Of a stretch of 64,000 nucleotides of DNA, positions 1 to 9,089 are shown piece by piece. The position numbers and the translations under genes were made by a program. This stretch comes from Lycorma delicatula (Eukaryota > Arthropoda > Insecta > Hemiptera > Fulgoridae), in contig NC_134456.1 in NCBI RefSeq assembly GCF_047948215.1, positions 192,679,034-192,743,033 on the forward strand, given 5' to 3'. Position 1 is the stretch's first letter; every line of letters starts with the position of its first letter. The notes beneath the pieces were generated by a model. It was given only the letters and a program-made list of their open reading frames with translations. It was not told the origin of the DNA and made no database searches.

Positions 1-220
1 CCATGGGGTTGCTTATTGTTCCAAAGTTGAATAGATTGCAACTTACATATGAAGGAATAGAAAATAAAGTTAGAGTTGTGAACTAATTTGAAGTTAAATA
101 GTTTTATTGTTCCAAAGTTGAATAGATTGCAACTTACATATGAAGGAATAGAAAATAAAGTTAAATAGAGTTGTGAACTAATTTGAAGTTAAATAGAGTT
201 GTGAACTAATTTGGGAAGCA
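1..220. repeat. Short tandem repeat, 91-bp period with a nested 28-bp repeat
   Basis: A unit beginning TTATTGTTCCAAAGTTGAAT occurs at 13 and again at 104, almost identical over its length (period 91). A shorter module (TTAAATAGAGTTGTGAACTAATTTG) is repeated at the right end with a period of about 28. It lies in the lipase intron, so no coding role is expected. The array begins very close to the window edge and may continue to the left. Confidence 0.8.
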
Positions 221-844
221 GTAAACACTGTAAGTATGGTCAAATTCAGATAATAATTAAAGGAAGAATTATAGTTTTTTCAAGTTTAGTTTTCTGAATT
301 GTGAATTATTATCTGAATATTAAATATTAGATTTATGTTTATGACTAATCAATTCATTGTGCAACTTTGAAGCGTATTGCATGGTAATGTGGAATAGAAA
401 GTTTGGATTACATCATAAATGTGAAGCATGACGAAACTTGAGACATTCCGGATGAAAGATTAAGATGCTGCAACTCACTGTAAAAGTGAGTTGCAGCATC
501 TTAATCTTTTTTAAAAGTTAATAATTTCTACTGCTTTGTAAAGATAGTTTGAAATGCATTTATAAAGAAACTCATAATTAGCTGGAAAAAAAAAACATCA
601 TATGTTTGCCACTCAAAATTTTTTATGAAATAAAATTTAATTGTTAATGATAAAGGAAGATCCTCTAAGACAAATATTTTTTAAATAATACTCATGTGTT
701 GGTAAAAATTATGAGACCCTCTGAAGTGAGAGGAATTTTCAAACAACTATCATGTTGAAGTTTTGTAAATTTAGGCAATGGTTCATATAAAAATGTTAAT
801 TCTTACAATATTTGCCATATTTAAAAATTTTTTAATTTACATAC
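221..844. other. Lipase intron sequence
   Basis: AT-rich intronic DNA downstream (in lipase sense) of the exon at 972-845. The donor GTATGT directly follows position 845 on the minus strand, and the next exon lies outside the window to the left. The only structure I see is the perfect hairpin at 455-509. Confidence 0.6.
455..509. repeat. Perfect 24-bp inverted repeat (hairpin)
   Basis: The arm AAAGATTAAGATGCTGCAAC plus TCAC (455-478) is matched exactly by its reverse complement at 486-509, separated by a 7-base loop. It is intronic to the lipase gene. A 24-bp perfect stem is far beyond chance for a given site. It could be the collapsed ends of a small MITE or a small hairpin transcript; the sequence alone does not say which. 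Confidence 0.85.
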
Positions 845-972
845 CTGTTAAACGTGCTATTGAAGTAATATTTGCTGCTGCATAAGACATTACATGTGCT
901 CCTAAACTTTGACCAATCATGTGAATTTTATTTTTTGTTGCCAATTTGTTTTTTAATAAGTAATTAATAATT
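845..972 (-). CDS. Pancreatic-type lipase, exon with the catalytic serine (GQSLG)
   Basis: A 128-nt exon read on the minus strand, bounded by TTTCAG at its start and GTATGT after its end. It encodes 42 whole residues plus split codons at both ends. The stretch KIHMIGQSLGAHVMSYAA contains GXSXG, the nucleophile elbow of the pancreatic lipase family (alpha/beta-hydrolase). The Ser of GQSLG would be the catalytic serine that attacks the ester bond of glycerolipids. The exon ends in ITSIARLTG, where family members continue with GLDPA, so the catalytic Asp and His must lie on exons left of the window. The first base completes an Arg codon begun by the exon at 5418-5315. I infer an active, secreted lipase or phospholipase A1-like enzyme; the substrate cannot be told without the missing C-terminal half. 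Confidence 0.9.
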
Positions 973-1902
973 CTGAAATATCAAAAATTTTATTAACCAG
1001 CTTTAGAGAACTTTTTTAATAAATATTCTGATTACTGTATACAAGCACAGAGTTAATATAAGTATACAATATATTTCAGTACATCAAATCTGTATTTCAG
1101 AATTGCTTAAATTTGTGACATGGTTGATACACCTAATTTTTATATCAGCTGTTTGAAGTATAATATTTTTCTATGTAAGGAGAAGCAGATTGTATAGATA
1201 TTAAGAAGTATTAAAATATTTTTTTACTATCTATGAACAACAAACTTCAGTGTTAATAAAAGTAAAACATATAAAAAAAAACATATCAATAAAACACAGA
1301 CAACCCATGGAACATATCCTGTAAAATAATGTATAATTGCTTCAAACTGCAGTGAAGTGTTTCAGAAATACACTTTTATAGATCTTTCCAAGAAGATAAT
1401 AGTTAAAAAATATGGGGAGATTATATTATTTATTACTACATTATTTTCTTCAGAATAGTGTTTTGAGTACAATGCAATGAATATAATATTATTTAAATAG
1501 CATTTTTTCAAATGTACTTTTGTTGCTGTGTCTTCAGAGTAATGATTAAAAATTGAGAAAATTTTATTTTTCCATACACACAAAACGATGTGTGAAACAT
1601 TTTCCTGACAGCTATTTTGTTTATATTATTAATTTTGTGCTTCCAGATCAAGATTTGGGAAAACCTATATTTTTCCCAACCAACCGCAGATATTCCTAGA
1701 TTCAAATGCTGAGGCAATTACGTTTTATATTTAAATTTTTTTTAATGGAGTTTTACATCTAGATGTATTTTATTGTGAAAAAAACCAAAAAATTACATTT
1801 TTTAATTATCTAAAAGGCAAAAGTTCTTGTATAAAAAATGGTTTCTGGATTTAGAATAATAAGTAAAAATAAATATTTTTACAAAGTTTCTATCTCTTTC
1901 AG

Positions 1903-1927
1903 TAACACTAACACTAACACTAACACT
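1903..1927. repeat. TAACAC microsatellite
   Basis: Four consecutive TAACAC units. This is not the insect telomere repeat TTAGG. It lies inside the lipase intron. Confidence 0.8.
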
Positions 1928-2212
1928 CTTTTCTTAACACAATCATTTATGTTTACTAAAACAGCAAAAAGAATAGAAAGTGTATTTCCATTGTTTTTAA
2001 AACAAATTTTTGGTTTTAAAGAATATTACTGTCAATTTTTAGCTTATAGGTAAAAATTAAATTAAATTAGTTACTGAAGATCAGTAACTAGTTGCAACAT
2101 ACTGTAGTTGTAGCAGTTCACCCAACTGAAATAATATATAGATTTCTTTCTTATACAAGTGAACTAATTGTCTCAAAAGACCTACCTGGCGTATTTAAAT
2201 TTAACAGTTTTT

Positions 2213-2345
2213 TTTTGTCTTCAGTCATTTGACTGGTTTGATGCAGCTCTCCAAGATTCCTATCTAGTGCTAGTCGTTTCATTTCAGTATACCCTCTACA
2301 TCCTATATCCCTAACAATTTGTCTTGCATATTCCAAACGAATTTC
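2213..2345 (-). mobile_element. 5'-truncated 3' end of an RTE-like LINE
   Basis: The minus strand closely matches the last part of the LINE ending at 20085: it encodes IVRDIGCRGYTEMKRLALDR and ends in the same CAAATGACTGAAGACAAAAAAA tail. Flanking bases AATTTAACAGT (left) and AATTTCACAGT (right) look like an imperfect 11-bp target-site duplication, as expected for target-primed reverse transcription. It sits in the lipase intron in lipase sense. Only about 130 bp remain, so it is a dead-on-arrival copy. Confidence 0.85.
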
Positions 2346-5314
2346 ACAGTAATTAAAAAAAAAGTGAAGCAATAAACATTATAACATTTGTTATAATAAA
2401 TACATAACAAATTGTTATGGAGAAAACTTTTACAAATAAATTAAACTTATAAAAATAATTGTTAAAAGTAACTTCACAATGAGCCTCTTTTTAACCTTTT
2501 GAAGAAACAAAGAAAAAATGTCTTACCTTTGTAATTACACAGCATCACACTTAATAATTAATTATGTATGTGCCCTAGAGGTAGAAAAATGTAATATTTT
2601 ATTAATGAATTAGATTGTAGTTAAATGGTTGCTCAGAAAAAAAATTATGTAACTAATATAAGTTAATTTAAGTATATATATTGATATTGGTAGCTTGCAG
2701 CATATGTTTAATGATCTTTCAAACACCGTGGAACTCAAGATTCTGGTTTTGTCTGCCTGAAAATTTACTTTCTCAGAATTTTAATTGCTTCATCTCAGAA
2801 CTAGTCAAAAGTAAAATGCCACATCATTTAGGATTTTGATGCCACCCTCAACTTATTTTGTACTTTTATCTCTTGTTATTGACATTTAAAGAGATGAAAT
2901 CATTTTTGCTATAATTCTGAATTTGTGTTAATGTGGATTACCACATTTAAAGCTAAGCAGCTATTGACTGACAGATTATGTTCTTTTGTCATTAAGAACC
3001 CAATCCACTAGGAAAAAATAGTAGTGGAAGCCTTTATTTTATGATATCATAAACAAATTTTGTGATATGTGAATTATTTTAATATTTGTGATTGTATCAT
3101 AAGGAACAAGTTAAAAAAAAAACTTATTTTAAGTTTTTTTTAATTTTTTAAAATTTTAAAATTACTCTGTCAAATGAAAATACACTGAAAAATGTTTTTC
3201 CTGCATATTTTATGTTGATTTCTGAGGGGGAAAATAATGAAGGGAAGCATTTTGGCATTGTAGAATCTGTATATTTAGTGCACTGGTGCAATAATCGATT
3301 ACATTCCAGAAATTCATTCATGTTCTCATAGATTTTTGTTTAAAAAAAAATCATTATGTGTAAACATCATTTTGGAGGCAAACAACTCAATGCATAATGC
3401 ATAAATTATTTTAGGAATTTCACATGTTTTAATTAAGGAAAAGTTTGTTTTTCAAGTAAAGCAAAGCTTTAAAGTAAAGCTTTGAAGAACTCTTTCTAAT
3501 ATGGTTCTTATACATACTGCAACAATGTAGATTTTATAATTACATTATTTTTTTGAATTGTTTAAAATTTCCAATAGATTTCACTGAAACTAAATTTAAA
3601 CTTCTTTTCATTTTTTTATTGAAGTAATTTGGCTACAACTAACATGCAAACGATTTTAATTTGAGAAAAAAATATTTTTAATCTGGCATAGGATTTATTC
3701 ATCCAGCTATTTAGTCAAAGAATAATCTTAGTGAAGTTTAGTCAGGTACAATATTTGATAAAAACCTTCTTGACTATTATAGAAATTGTTAAATATATAT
3801 TATAGAGAAACATAAAAAACCAGGCTGAACTGAGACCTACTTCATTTCATAAGAGATTGAACTGGAAACTATTATTGCAAAATGTATAACAGAACACCTA
3901 TATGTAGTTTGGCACATAGGCTGCATGTGTAATTGGTTTAGCACAAACTGTCATACTTTTAAAGTGCTTTTATTCACTATAATGATTTTATATTAATCTA
4001 TTTATTAAGCTATGTATCCATTAAGTACCAAACCTTTTTAAAAATATGTTTCACTACTTCCAAATCTAAAATGGAAGTTAATAATCTAAAACTGAACTAG
4101 ACACAACTAGCTTCCATTATTTAATGAATGTTTAATTTAAATTTGTAAACAAATACTAATAATTTGTATTTCTAGGGCTCAGATGTTTTTTTTTTTATAT
4201 TGAATGAAGATTTACTCAAAAATGAAGACTCCTAATGACAGAGGAGAATGTCATAATAATTTTACTAGAGGTAATCAGAAATGTAAATTAACTTAATTTA
4301 TAGAGCAGTAGTTAAATTACATGAAAATTTTCACAAAATATCTTCTAAACTGGAGTAAAAAAATATTATCCAAAAACTTTCCTTCTCATAAAGTGAAGTC
4401 TGTTTTAAAAAAAAAACAGTATTTTAAAAAGTATAAAATTTAAATTTCATAAAAAAAATTATCACTAAACTTGATCAATTCCACTAGTTGATGTCACATT
4501 CATCCTTTTGTTTTTGACAACAAAAGGATACTTGAATAAGTATGTATAGACTATAATTAATTTAATGTGAACTGAGAAGATCACTATTTTGTATTTGTAA
4601 AATTAAATTACTTTATTATGGAAAATAAAATAATAAAAAGAAATCTTTCTAAAATATTAAACTTGAAAAGATGGACACAAGAGCTTTTTAGGATGATAGA
4701 TACAGTAATCAAATAATTTGTTAAATTTGTCTTGTGTTTGCTCATTATACATTACATTTTTTTTTTAAACTTTGTCGGTAAGTTTCATTGTTGAAATCTA
4801 GGCTTTTATGTGATGTGTGTAAAATTCTTAACCTATGTGTAACATTCCTAATGTTTTTACAGCATCACTAACAATCCCAGTGAAGAAGGCTCTACTAATT
4901 AGCTCTGAAATCTGTTGGAGAAAGTTCTAGTATTTCTCGTATTCTGGAAGTTAGTTATAAATTATAAATTACTGATAAAAATCAGTTCAGAATGTGAATA
5001 TATAATAAACAGAAATAAATTTTTAATACAGCTTCAAATTGTCATAAACTAAATATATAAAATATCCTGTAAATGTTTTGAGTCTACCTATAGGAATTCC
5101 TTAGGTGTGTTTTTAAATCATTCCTTAGGTGCATACATTCAATAATTGTAGGTGGCCTGATATGAAAAACAAATGACATAGCTTTACTCAAGAACAGCCA
5201 TTCTATTCCAGAAATAAGAGAAATCATGAGTTAAAGGGATTAAATTTACATCACTCATTGAATCAAATGTAATCATATGTATCAATCACTGTGCCATAAA
5301 TTTGGTATTATTAC

Positions 5315-5418
5315 CTGGCTATTTCAGCTCCCACCACTCTTGTATTTGCTGCAACTTGAATATAATTCATTTGCCTACTTCCTTTTGACCAGTCACAGGT
5401 AATTACATTAGCATCACT
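5315..5418 (-). CDS. Pancreatic-type lipase, middle exon
   Basis: A 104-nt minus-strand exon with acceptor TATACAG and donor GTAATA. It starts in phase 0 and ends two bases into an Arg codon that the exon at 972 completes. It encodes SDANVITCDWSKGSRQ followed by a YIQVAANTRVVGAEIA segment. In this family the NVI-VDWS strand and the conserved AAANTRxVG helix follow the oxyanion loop and precede the serine elbow, so exon order and content agree with a real gene. The usual Val of VDWS is Cys here. The next acceptor-like AG two bases on (at 5417) would break the phase, which supports 5418 as the first base. Confidence 0.9.
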
Positions 5419-5568
5419 CTGTATAAAAATTAATAATTTACTTTAACATATATGCATACATAAAGTTTAAGTTAAAATTGATTAAAGTTATATAAAGTTA
5501 TAACTACAAATATTTATAAGTTTAATTGTATTAATTATATAAATACAAACATACACATAGATAAAAAA

Positions 5569-5621
5569 GTTCATTTCTGACAAAAGGTTACTTATCAGAA
5601 ATGAACTGATAAGTACCCTTT
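5569..5621. repeat. Two overlapping, mutually exclusive hairpins
   Basis: GTTCATTTCTGA (5569-5580) pairs perfectly with 5595-5606. A second stem, AAAGGTTACTTATCAG (5583-5598), pairs with 5606-5621 with one mismatch. The two stems share bases, so only one can form at a time. It is intronic in the lipase gene. No known element matches. Confidence 0.7.
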
Positions 5622-6370
5622 ACAGTTTTAAATACTTCCTTGTTAGTATCAACAATGAGTTACCAACAATTGAATTGACCTGCCTTCATGAATGAACTTC
5701 TCTGTATTCCTTCCTTCTTTAATTAAATAATTCCTTATAAAAATATTATACATTTATTTGGTTATGGCTGTTTGATGACTAAGATCCAATAAAGATGTAT
5801 TTTTCAGATGTACATTCAAAATTTTAGACCAATGTGTAATAGCTGTCTCAAACATCTCTCTGCTGATTAAATAAAGTTAAAAGTACTACTCAGACTATAT
5901 CGCACTGACAATATTTTATCTGTATATGGTGCAGATATAATTTGAATGGAATAAATGTTCATTCAACAAAAATGATCATTAACTCCATTAACACATAAAA
6001 CATTCAGTTGTTCAGTTGAGTATTTTTCTGAGATGGAAAATAACCTGAAAAACTCTATTAATCTTGGCATAGCACATTTCATTTGTGCTGTCTAACCATT
6101 TATCAGAAAAATAAATAACATTTCTACTTACTGTGCAGCTTTCACGCTAATAATATACTCATGGAGATAAATAATTAGTAATCACTAGAGTCTCACTTTT
6201 CCAGATCATGAAATTTTCTAAAAAGTTATACAATCAAAAAAAAACTAGAATAACTTATAGAATAACTAGAAACATTTTTTAAGTAGGTTTATGTGTTATT
6301 TTTACTAATTTAAAAACATCTTAATTGTTTTACGTTGTAAAAATTTAGTTGCAATTATTTGTGGCTTTAC

Positions 6371-6539
6371 CTTCATTAGAATAGCTTCCTCTAAATCTCT
6401 GATCCAGGAATGATTTCCAGCATCACTATAGAAACCATGAGTCAAAAACACTGTCCAATGATCATCATTGAAATCTGTTGCTTTCAGTGAGATTTTTGGT
6501 CTAGATTTAATCAAAGTTCGATTTTTTCCATGATTTTGC
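6371..6539 (-). CDS. Pancreatic-type lipase, exon with the HGF oxyanion region
   Basis: A 169-nt minus-strand exon with acceptor TGAAACAG and donor GTAAAG. Its first base completes an Arg codon from the exon at 17588-17390, and it ends in phase 0. It encodes 56 residues including HWTVFLTHGFYSDAGNHSW. THGF is the family's conserved oxyanion-hole motif at the end of the first core beta strand, and W..D...A.L is the following helix. The reading frame runs past the donor into intron, which marks the exon end at ILMK. The preceding intron is about 10.8 kb and has collected a mariner, a nested LINE/SINE pair and a composite repeat island. Confidence 0.92.
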
Positions 6540-7314
6540 CTGTTTCATATAAAATACTTTTATTTGTAATTAGAATTTAAAAAATAGTAGTAACTGAAAA
6601 AGAAATGAACTTCTTTAAATACTTCCTGTGGGTTTTACTTTCCGAGGAAATTAAAGTACAATAATCTCTTGATTTATACTTTTTATTTGCTGATATGTGA
6701 GCTTGCACAGATAGATAAATTGATATATTTAATCGATTCAGTAATCCCTTCTTAGTGAATTTATATATTTTTTCAATATTTAATAAAAATTCAATATTTA
6801 AATCATAAAATGTTTCAATTTGACAAACACACAATTAAATTTTCTAGGGAATCAGGAAAACTGACAATGAATATTTTTTGAATATTTCTATATTTTAGTT
6901 GAATAGTTTAAAATAAACAAGCATACAATGATTCTGTTTGATATAAAACATAATTAGATGATATTGCTAGTAGCTGTCATTTGATAATGGTAACAGATAG
7001 ATAACAAGGAGTTTGATAATAATAATTTAAAATGTACAATTTTGTAATGATAAATTAAACCAAATTGTGTAATAAAATGTTTTTAAAAACTTACTTTAAA
7101 GTGTTTTCCAAAATGTTTTGTGACTGTTATCAGTAAATTTGTGCTGCTGTTTTCACACTGGTTAAAGATGACTGAAATATGCTTTTAAAAATATTTTTTG
7201 GTTTAGTTTGTCATTGCAGAAATTAATTTTTTTAATTAACATTATTGCCAACTGATATGGACACGAGCATAGAAAATTTGATAACAATATTTTCTATTTG
7301 TTTTTAGATATATA
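6540..7314. other. Lipase intron, no gene seen
   Basis: AT-rich start of the 10.8-kb lipase intron. The open frame at 6577-6834 is low-complexity and has no recognisable protein. Nothing else seen. Confidence 0.5.
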
Positions 7315-7507
7315 CGAGGTGTGATCAAAAAACACGGTGAATGAATTTTTATAGCGGCAACTACCGACGCTACATCCATATGCTGTAATTTGTCCAATAG
7401 CGTGATCAACTGAGACAGGCAGGGTCAAGTTGTAACACGTTCGAACTTGCCAGTCAGCTGCCAGAGCCGCTAGAGTGAGGTTGTGTTTATCGAGTCTGTC
7501 ACGCAAC

Positions 7508-7813
7508 ATGGATTTTGAACAACGCATTAACAAGTTTTGTTTTAAGTTGCAAAAGAGTGCCAAAGAAGCTCACGAAATGTTAGAATCGGTGTACGGCGAT
7601 AATGTGGTAACTTTGAAGACTATGTACAAGTGGTATGGCCGATTTAAAAACGGAAATGAGTCTGTTGAAGACGAGCAGCGTACGGGACGTCCAGTAACCT
7701 CAACAGTTGAAAATGTGGAAACAATAGTTCGTTCAAACAGCCGGATGACTATTCGAGAGCTATCTGAAGACCTTAAAATTTCGTACGGATCCGTTCAAAG
7801 CATTTTAACTTAA
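7508..7813 (+). pseudogene. Mariner transposase, N-terminal part
   Basis: The ATG at 7508 opens a frame starting MDFEQRINKFCFKLQKSAKE, followed by a helix-turn-helix region with MYKWYGRFKNGNESVEDEQR and GRPVTSTVENVE. This is the paired-type DNA-binding half of a mariner transposase, which recognises the terminal inverted repeats. The frame stops at 7811-7813, where roughly 400 bp of the catalytic core, including the TGDETW aspartate, have been lost. I chose the internal ATG because family proteins start close to this residue; the longer upstream reading is probably 5' untranslated. Confidence 0.9.
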
Positions 7814-7831
7814 CGACGTACGAAGAAAGCG

Positions 7832-8106
7832 AAAAATGGACCAATGGCTTCCTTCTTCACCACGACAACGCGCCGTGTCACACCTTGCTTCTCACTCGCG
7901 AGTTTTTGGCCGAAAAAAGTGTTCCTTTCTGTCCACATCCGCCATACTCACCGGATTTAGCACCATGCGACTTTTGGCTCTTCCCAAAAATTAAAACTGT
8001 GCTTAAAGGAAAACGTTTTGACACCATTGTTGACATTGTGAGGGCCACGACCGAGCAGCTGAAAGCCCTTCCGAAAGACGCCTTCCAGAAATGCCTCCAG
8101 TCATAG
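7832..8106 (+). pseudogene. Mariner transposase, C-terminal catalytic part
   Basis: In frame from about 7832 the translation gives WTNGFLLHHDNAPCHTLLLT, then PYSPDLAPCDFWLFPKIK, and ends QKCLQS at the stop at 8104-8106. HDNAPCH carries the second catalytic Asp and YSPDLAPCD the third of the mariner D,D34D triad. The first Asp is missing with the deleted middle, so this protein cannot be active. The frame differs from the N-terminal part, in keeping with a deletion junction near 7815-7830. Confidence 0.9.
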
Positions 8107-8234
8107 AGTCAACGTTGGGATAAGTGCATTGCTAGCCAAGGACAGTACTTTGAAGGAGATTAAATCGAATTCTATGTAACCTTATTACATTTTTTAATAA
8201 AAAATTATTCACCGTATTTTTTGATCACACCTCG

Positions 8235-8742
8235 TATATAAAAACAAAACAAAAAAAAAACAATTTGTGGGGCCCTTGGAAATAACATGATTTTGCTTTA
8301 TTTTTGTCTATTAAACAAATTATTTAAGAATATCAATTTTTTAAACACACCAAGTGTAATAACTTTATTAAATATCACATTTTTAAAACTTCAGCAAAAT
8401 GCTCAGTCACATTTGTGGCTAACTTTAGTTACTGGTCTGCTGTACTCACCCTGTTATCTTTTGAGTTTTTCAAATGTGTTATTTGAGTAGACAAACATAA
8501 TTTAGAAAGTGATTGCTAAGTATGCAAGATTCCTTGTGTAAATATGTAGTGTCAAGGTTGTTGTTTATACTATTGGATTTATTATTTGCACCTTTGAGTG
8601 ACTAGTGACTTGCACAATGTAGACTGTGGATCTACAGAAGGTTTTAAGTAGTCTTTATTTGTAGCTATGTTGGCCACAGAGCCGTTGTTTACTGGGAACA
8701 GTTCATTTTATATATTCCAGATACTCAGTTTACGCACCTGGT
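8235..8742. other. Lipase intron between transposons
   Basis: AT-rich. The segment around 8549-8610 (GTCAAGGTTGTTGTTTATAC...) resembles 13561-13600, so a short dispersed repeat is present. No gene seen. Confidence 0.5.
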
Positions 8743-8817
8743 TGGCCTTTTCTTTCTTTTCCTGTTTAGCATCCGGTAACTACCGTTCAGATAATACTTC
8801 AGAGGATGAATGAGGAT
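8743..8817 (-). mobile_element. SINE, 3' tail portion, split by LINE insertion
   Basis: The TTTC-rich tail followed by GTTTAGCATCCGGTAACTAC and AGGATGAATGAGGAT matches the 3' end of the SINE copies at 25.4 kb and 42.0 kb, in the same (minus) orientation. The sequence breaks at 8817 and resumes at 12417 after the LINE, with the last 15 bases repeated. The A-rich end of the SINE is on the minus strand, so the copy reads right to left. Confidence 0.85.
8803..8817. repeat. 15-bp target-site duplication, left copy
   Basis: AGGATGAATGAGGAT is repeated exactly at 12417-12431, bounding the R1-like LINE. The sequence belongs to the interrupted SINE. Confidence 0.9.
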
Positions 8818-8819
8818 AG

Positions 8820-9089
8820 AATGCAGTAAAACTTATTGCATCAAGGCTAAGAGTAGGATGGGTGTGTTGCCGGACATACATCCGGACAGAAATCGAGAGG
8901 TGTTACCGCTGCTGGGGTACCGGGCATAGTAGAAGAGAATGTCGAGGTCCAGACCGCTCGGACCTATGCTTTAACTGTGGGAAACCTGGCCATGAAATCA
9001 GAGACTGTAAGGAGGCAACACGATGCCTGGAATGTAATAGTACGTTGCACAGGACTGGCAGTACGAGTTGTGATAAAAGTCATGAATAG
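8820..9089 (+). pseudogene. LINE ORF1 (gag-like), C-terminal zinc-knuckle part
   Basis: The frame is open from the insertion boundary with no start codon. It encodes AVKLIASRLRVGWVCCRTYI and then three zinc knuckles: CYRCWGTGHSRREC (CX2CX4HX4C), CFNCGKPGHEIRDC (CX2CX4HX4C) and CLECNSTLHRTGSTSC (CX2CX4HX6C). ORF1 proteins of the R1 and I groups bind the element RNA through such knuckles. The stop at 9087-9089 overlaps the ORF2 ATG at 9082 by 8 bases, suggesting re-initiation as the translation mechanism. The N-terminal two thirds of ORF1 are absent through 5' truncation. Confidence 0.9.

Larger units (their letters stand above)
973..5314. other. Lipase intron, 4.3 kb, AT-rich
   Basis: This intron lies between the lipase exons at 5418-5315 and 972-845. 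Apart from the LINE 3' fragment at 2213-2345, a TAACAC microsatellite at 1903 and a small hairpin near 4500 (ATCCTTTTGTT against AACAAAAGGAT), I see no coding signal in it. Short open frames around 1.4-2.0 kb are AT-rich and lack any recognisable protein. Confidence 0.55.
7315..8234 (+). mobile_element. Internally deleted mariner transposon
   Basis: The ends CGAGGTGTGATCAAAAAACA (left) and, inverted, CGAGGTGTGATCAAAAAATA (right) form terminal inverted repeats of roughly 30 bp that differ at very few positions. TA (TATA) flanks both sides, the mariner target duplication. The element is 920 bp, whereas intact mariners are about 1.3 kb. The interior holds the N-terminal DNA-binding part and the C-terminal catalytic part of the transposase, with the middle missing. 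The preserved ends suggest a relatively young copy that could be moved only by a transposase supplied from elsewhere. It lies in the lipase intron. Confidence 0.95.

Noticed and set aside
1903..1927. Telomere-like repeat
   Set aside because: The unit is TAACAC, not TTAGG, and there are only four copies.
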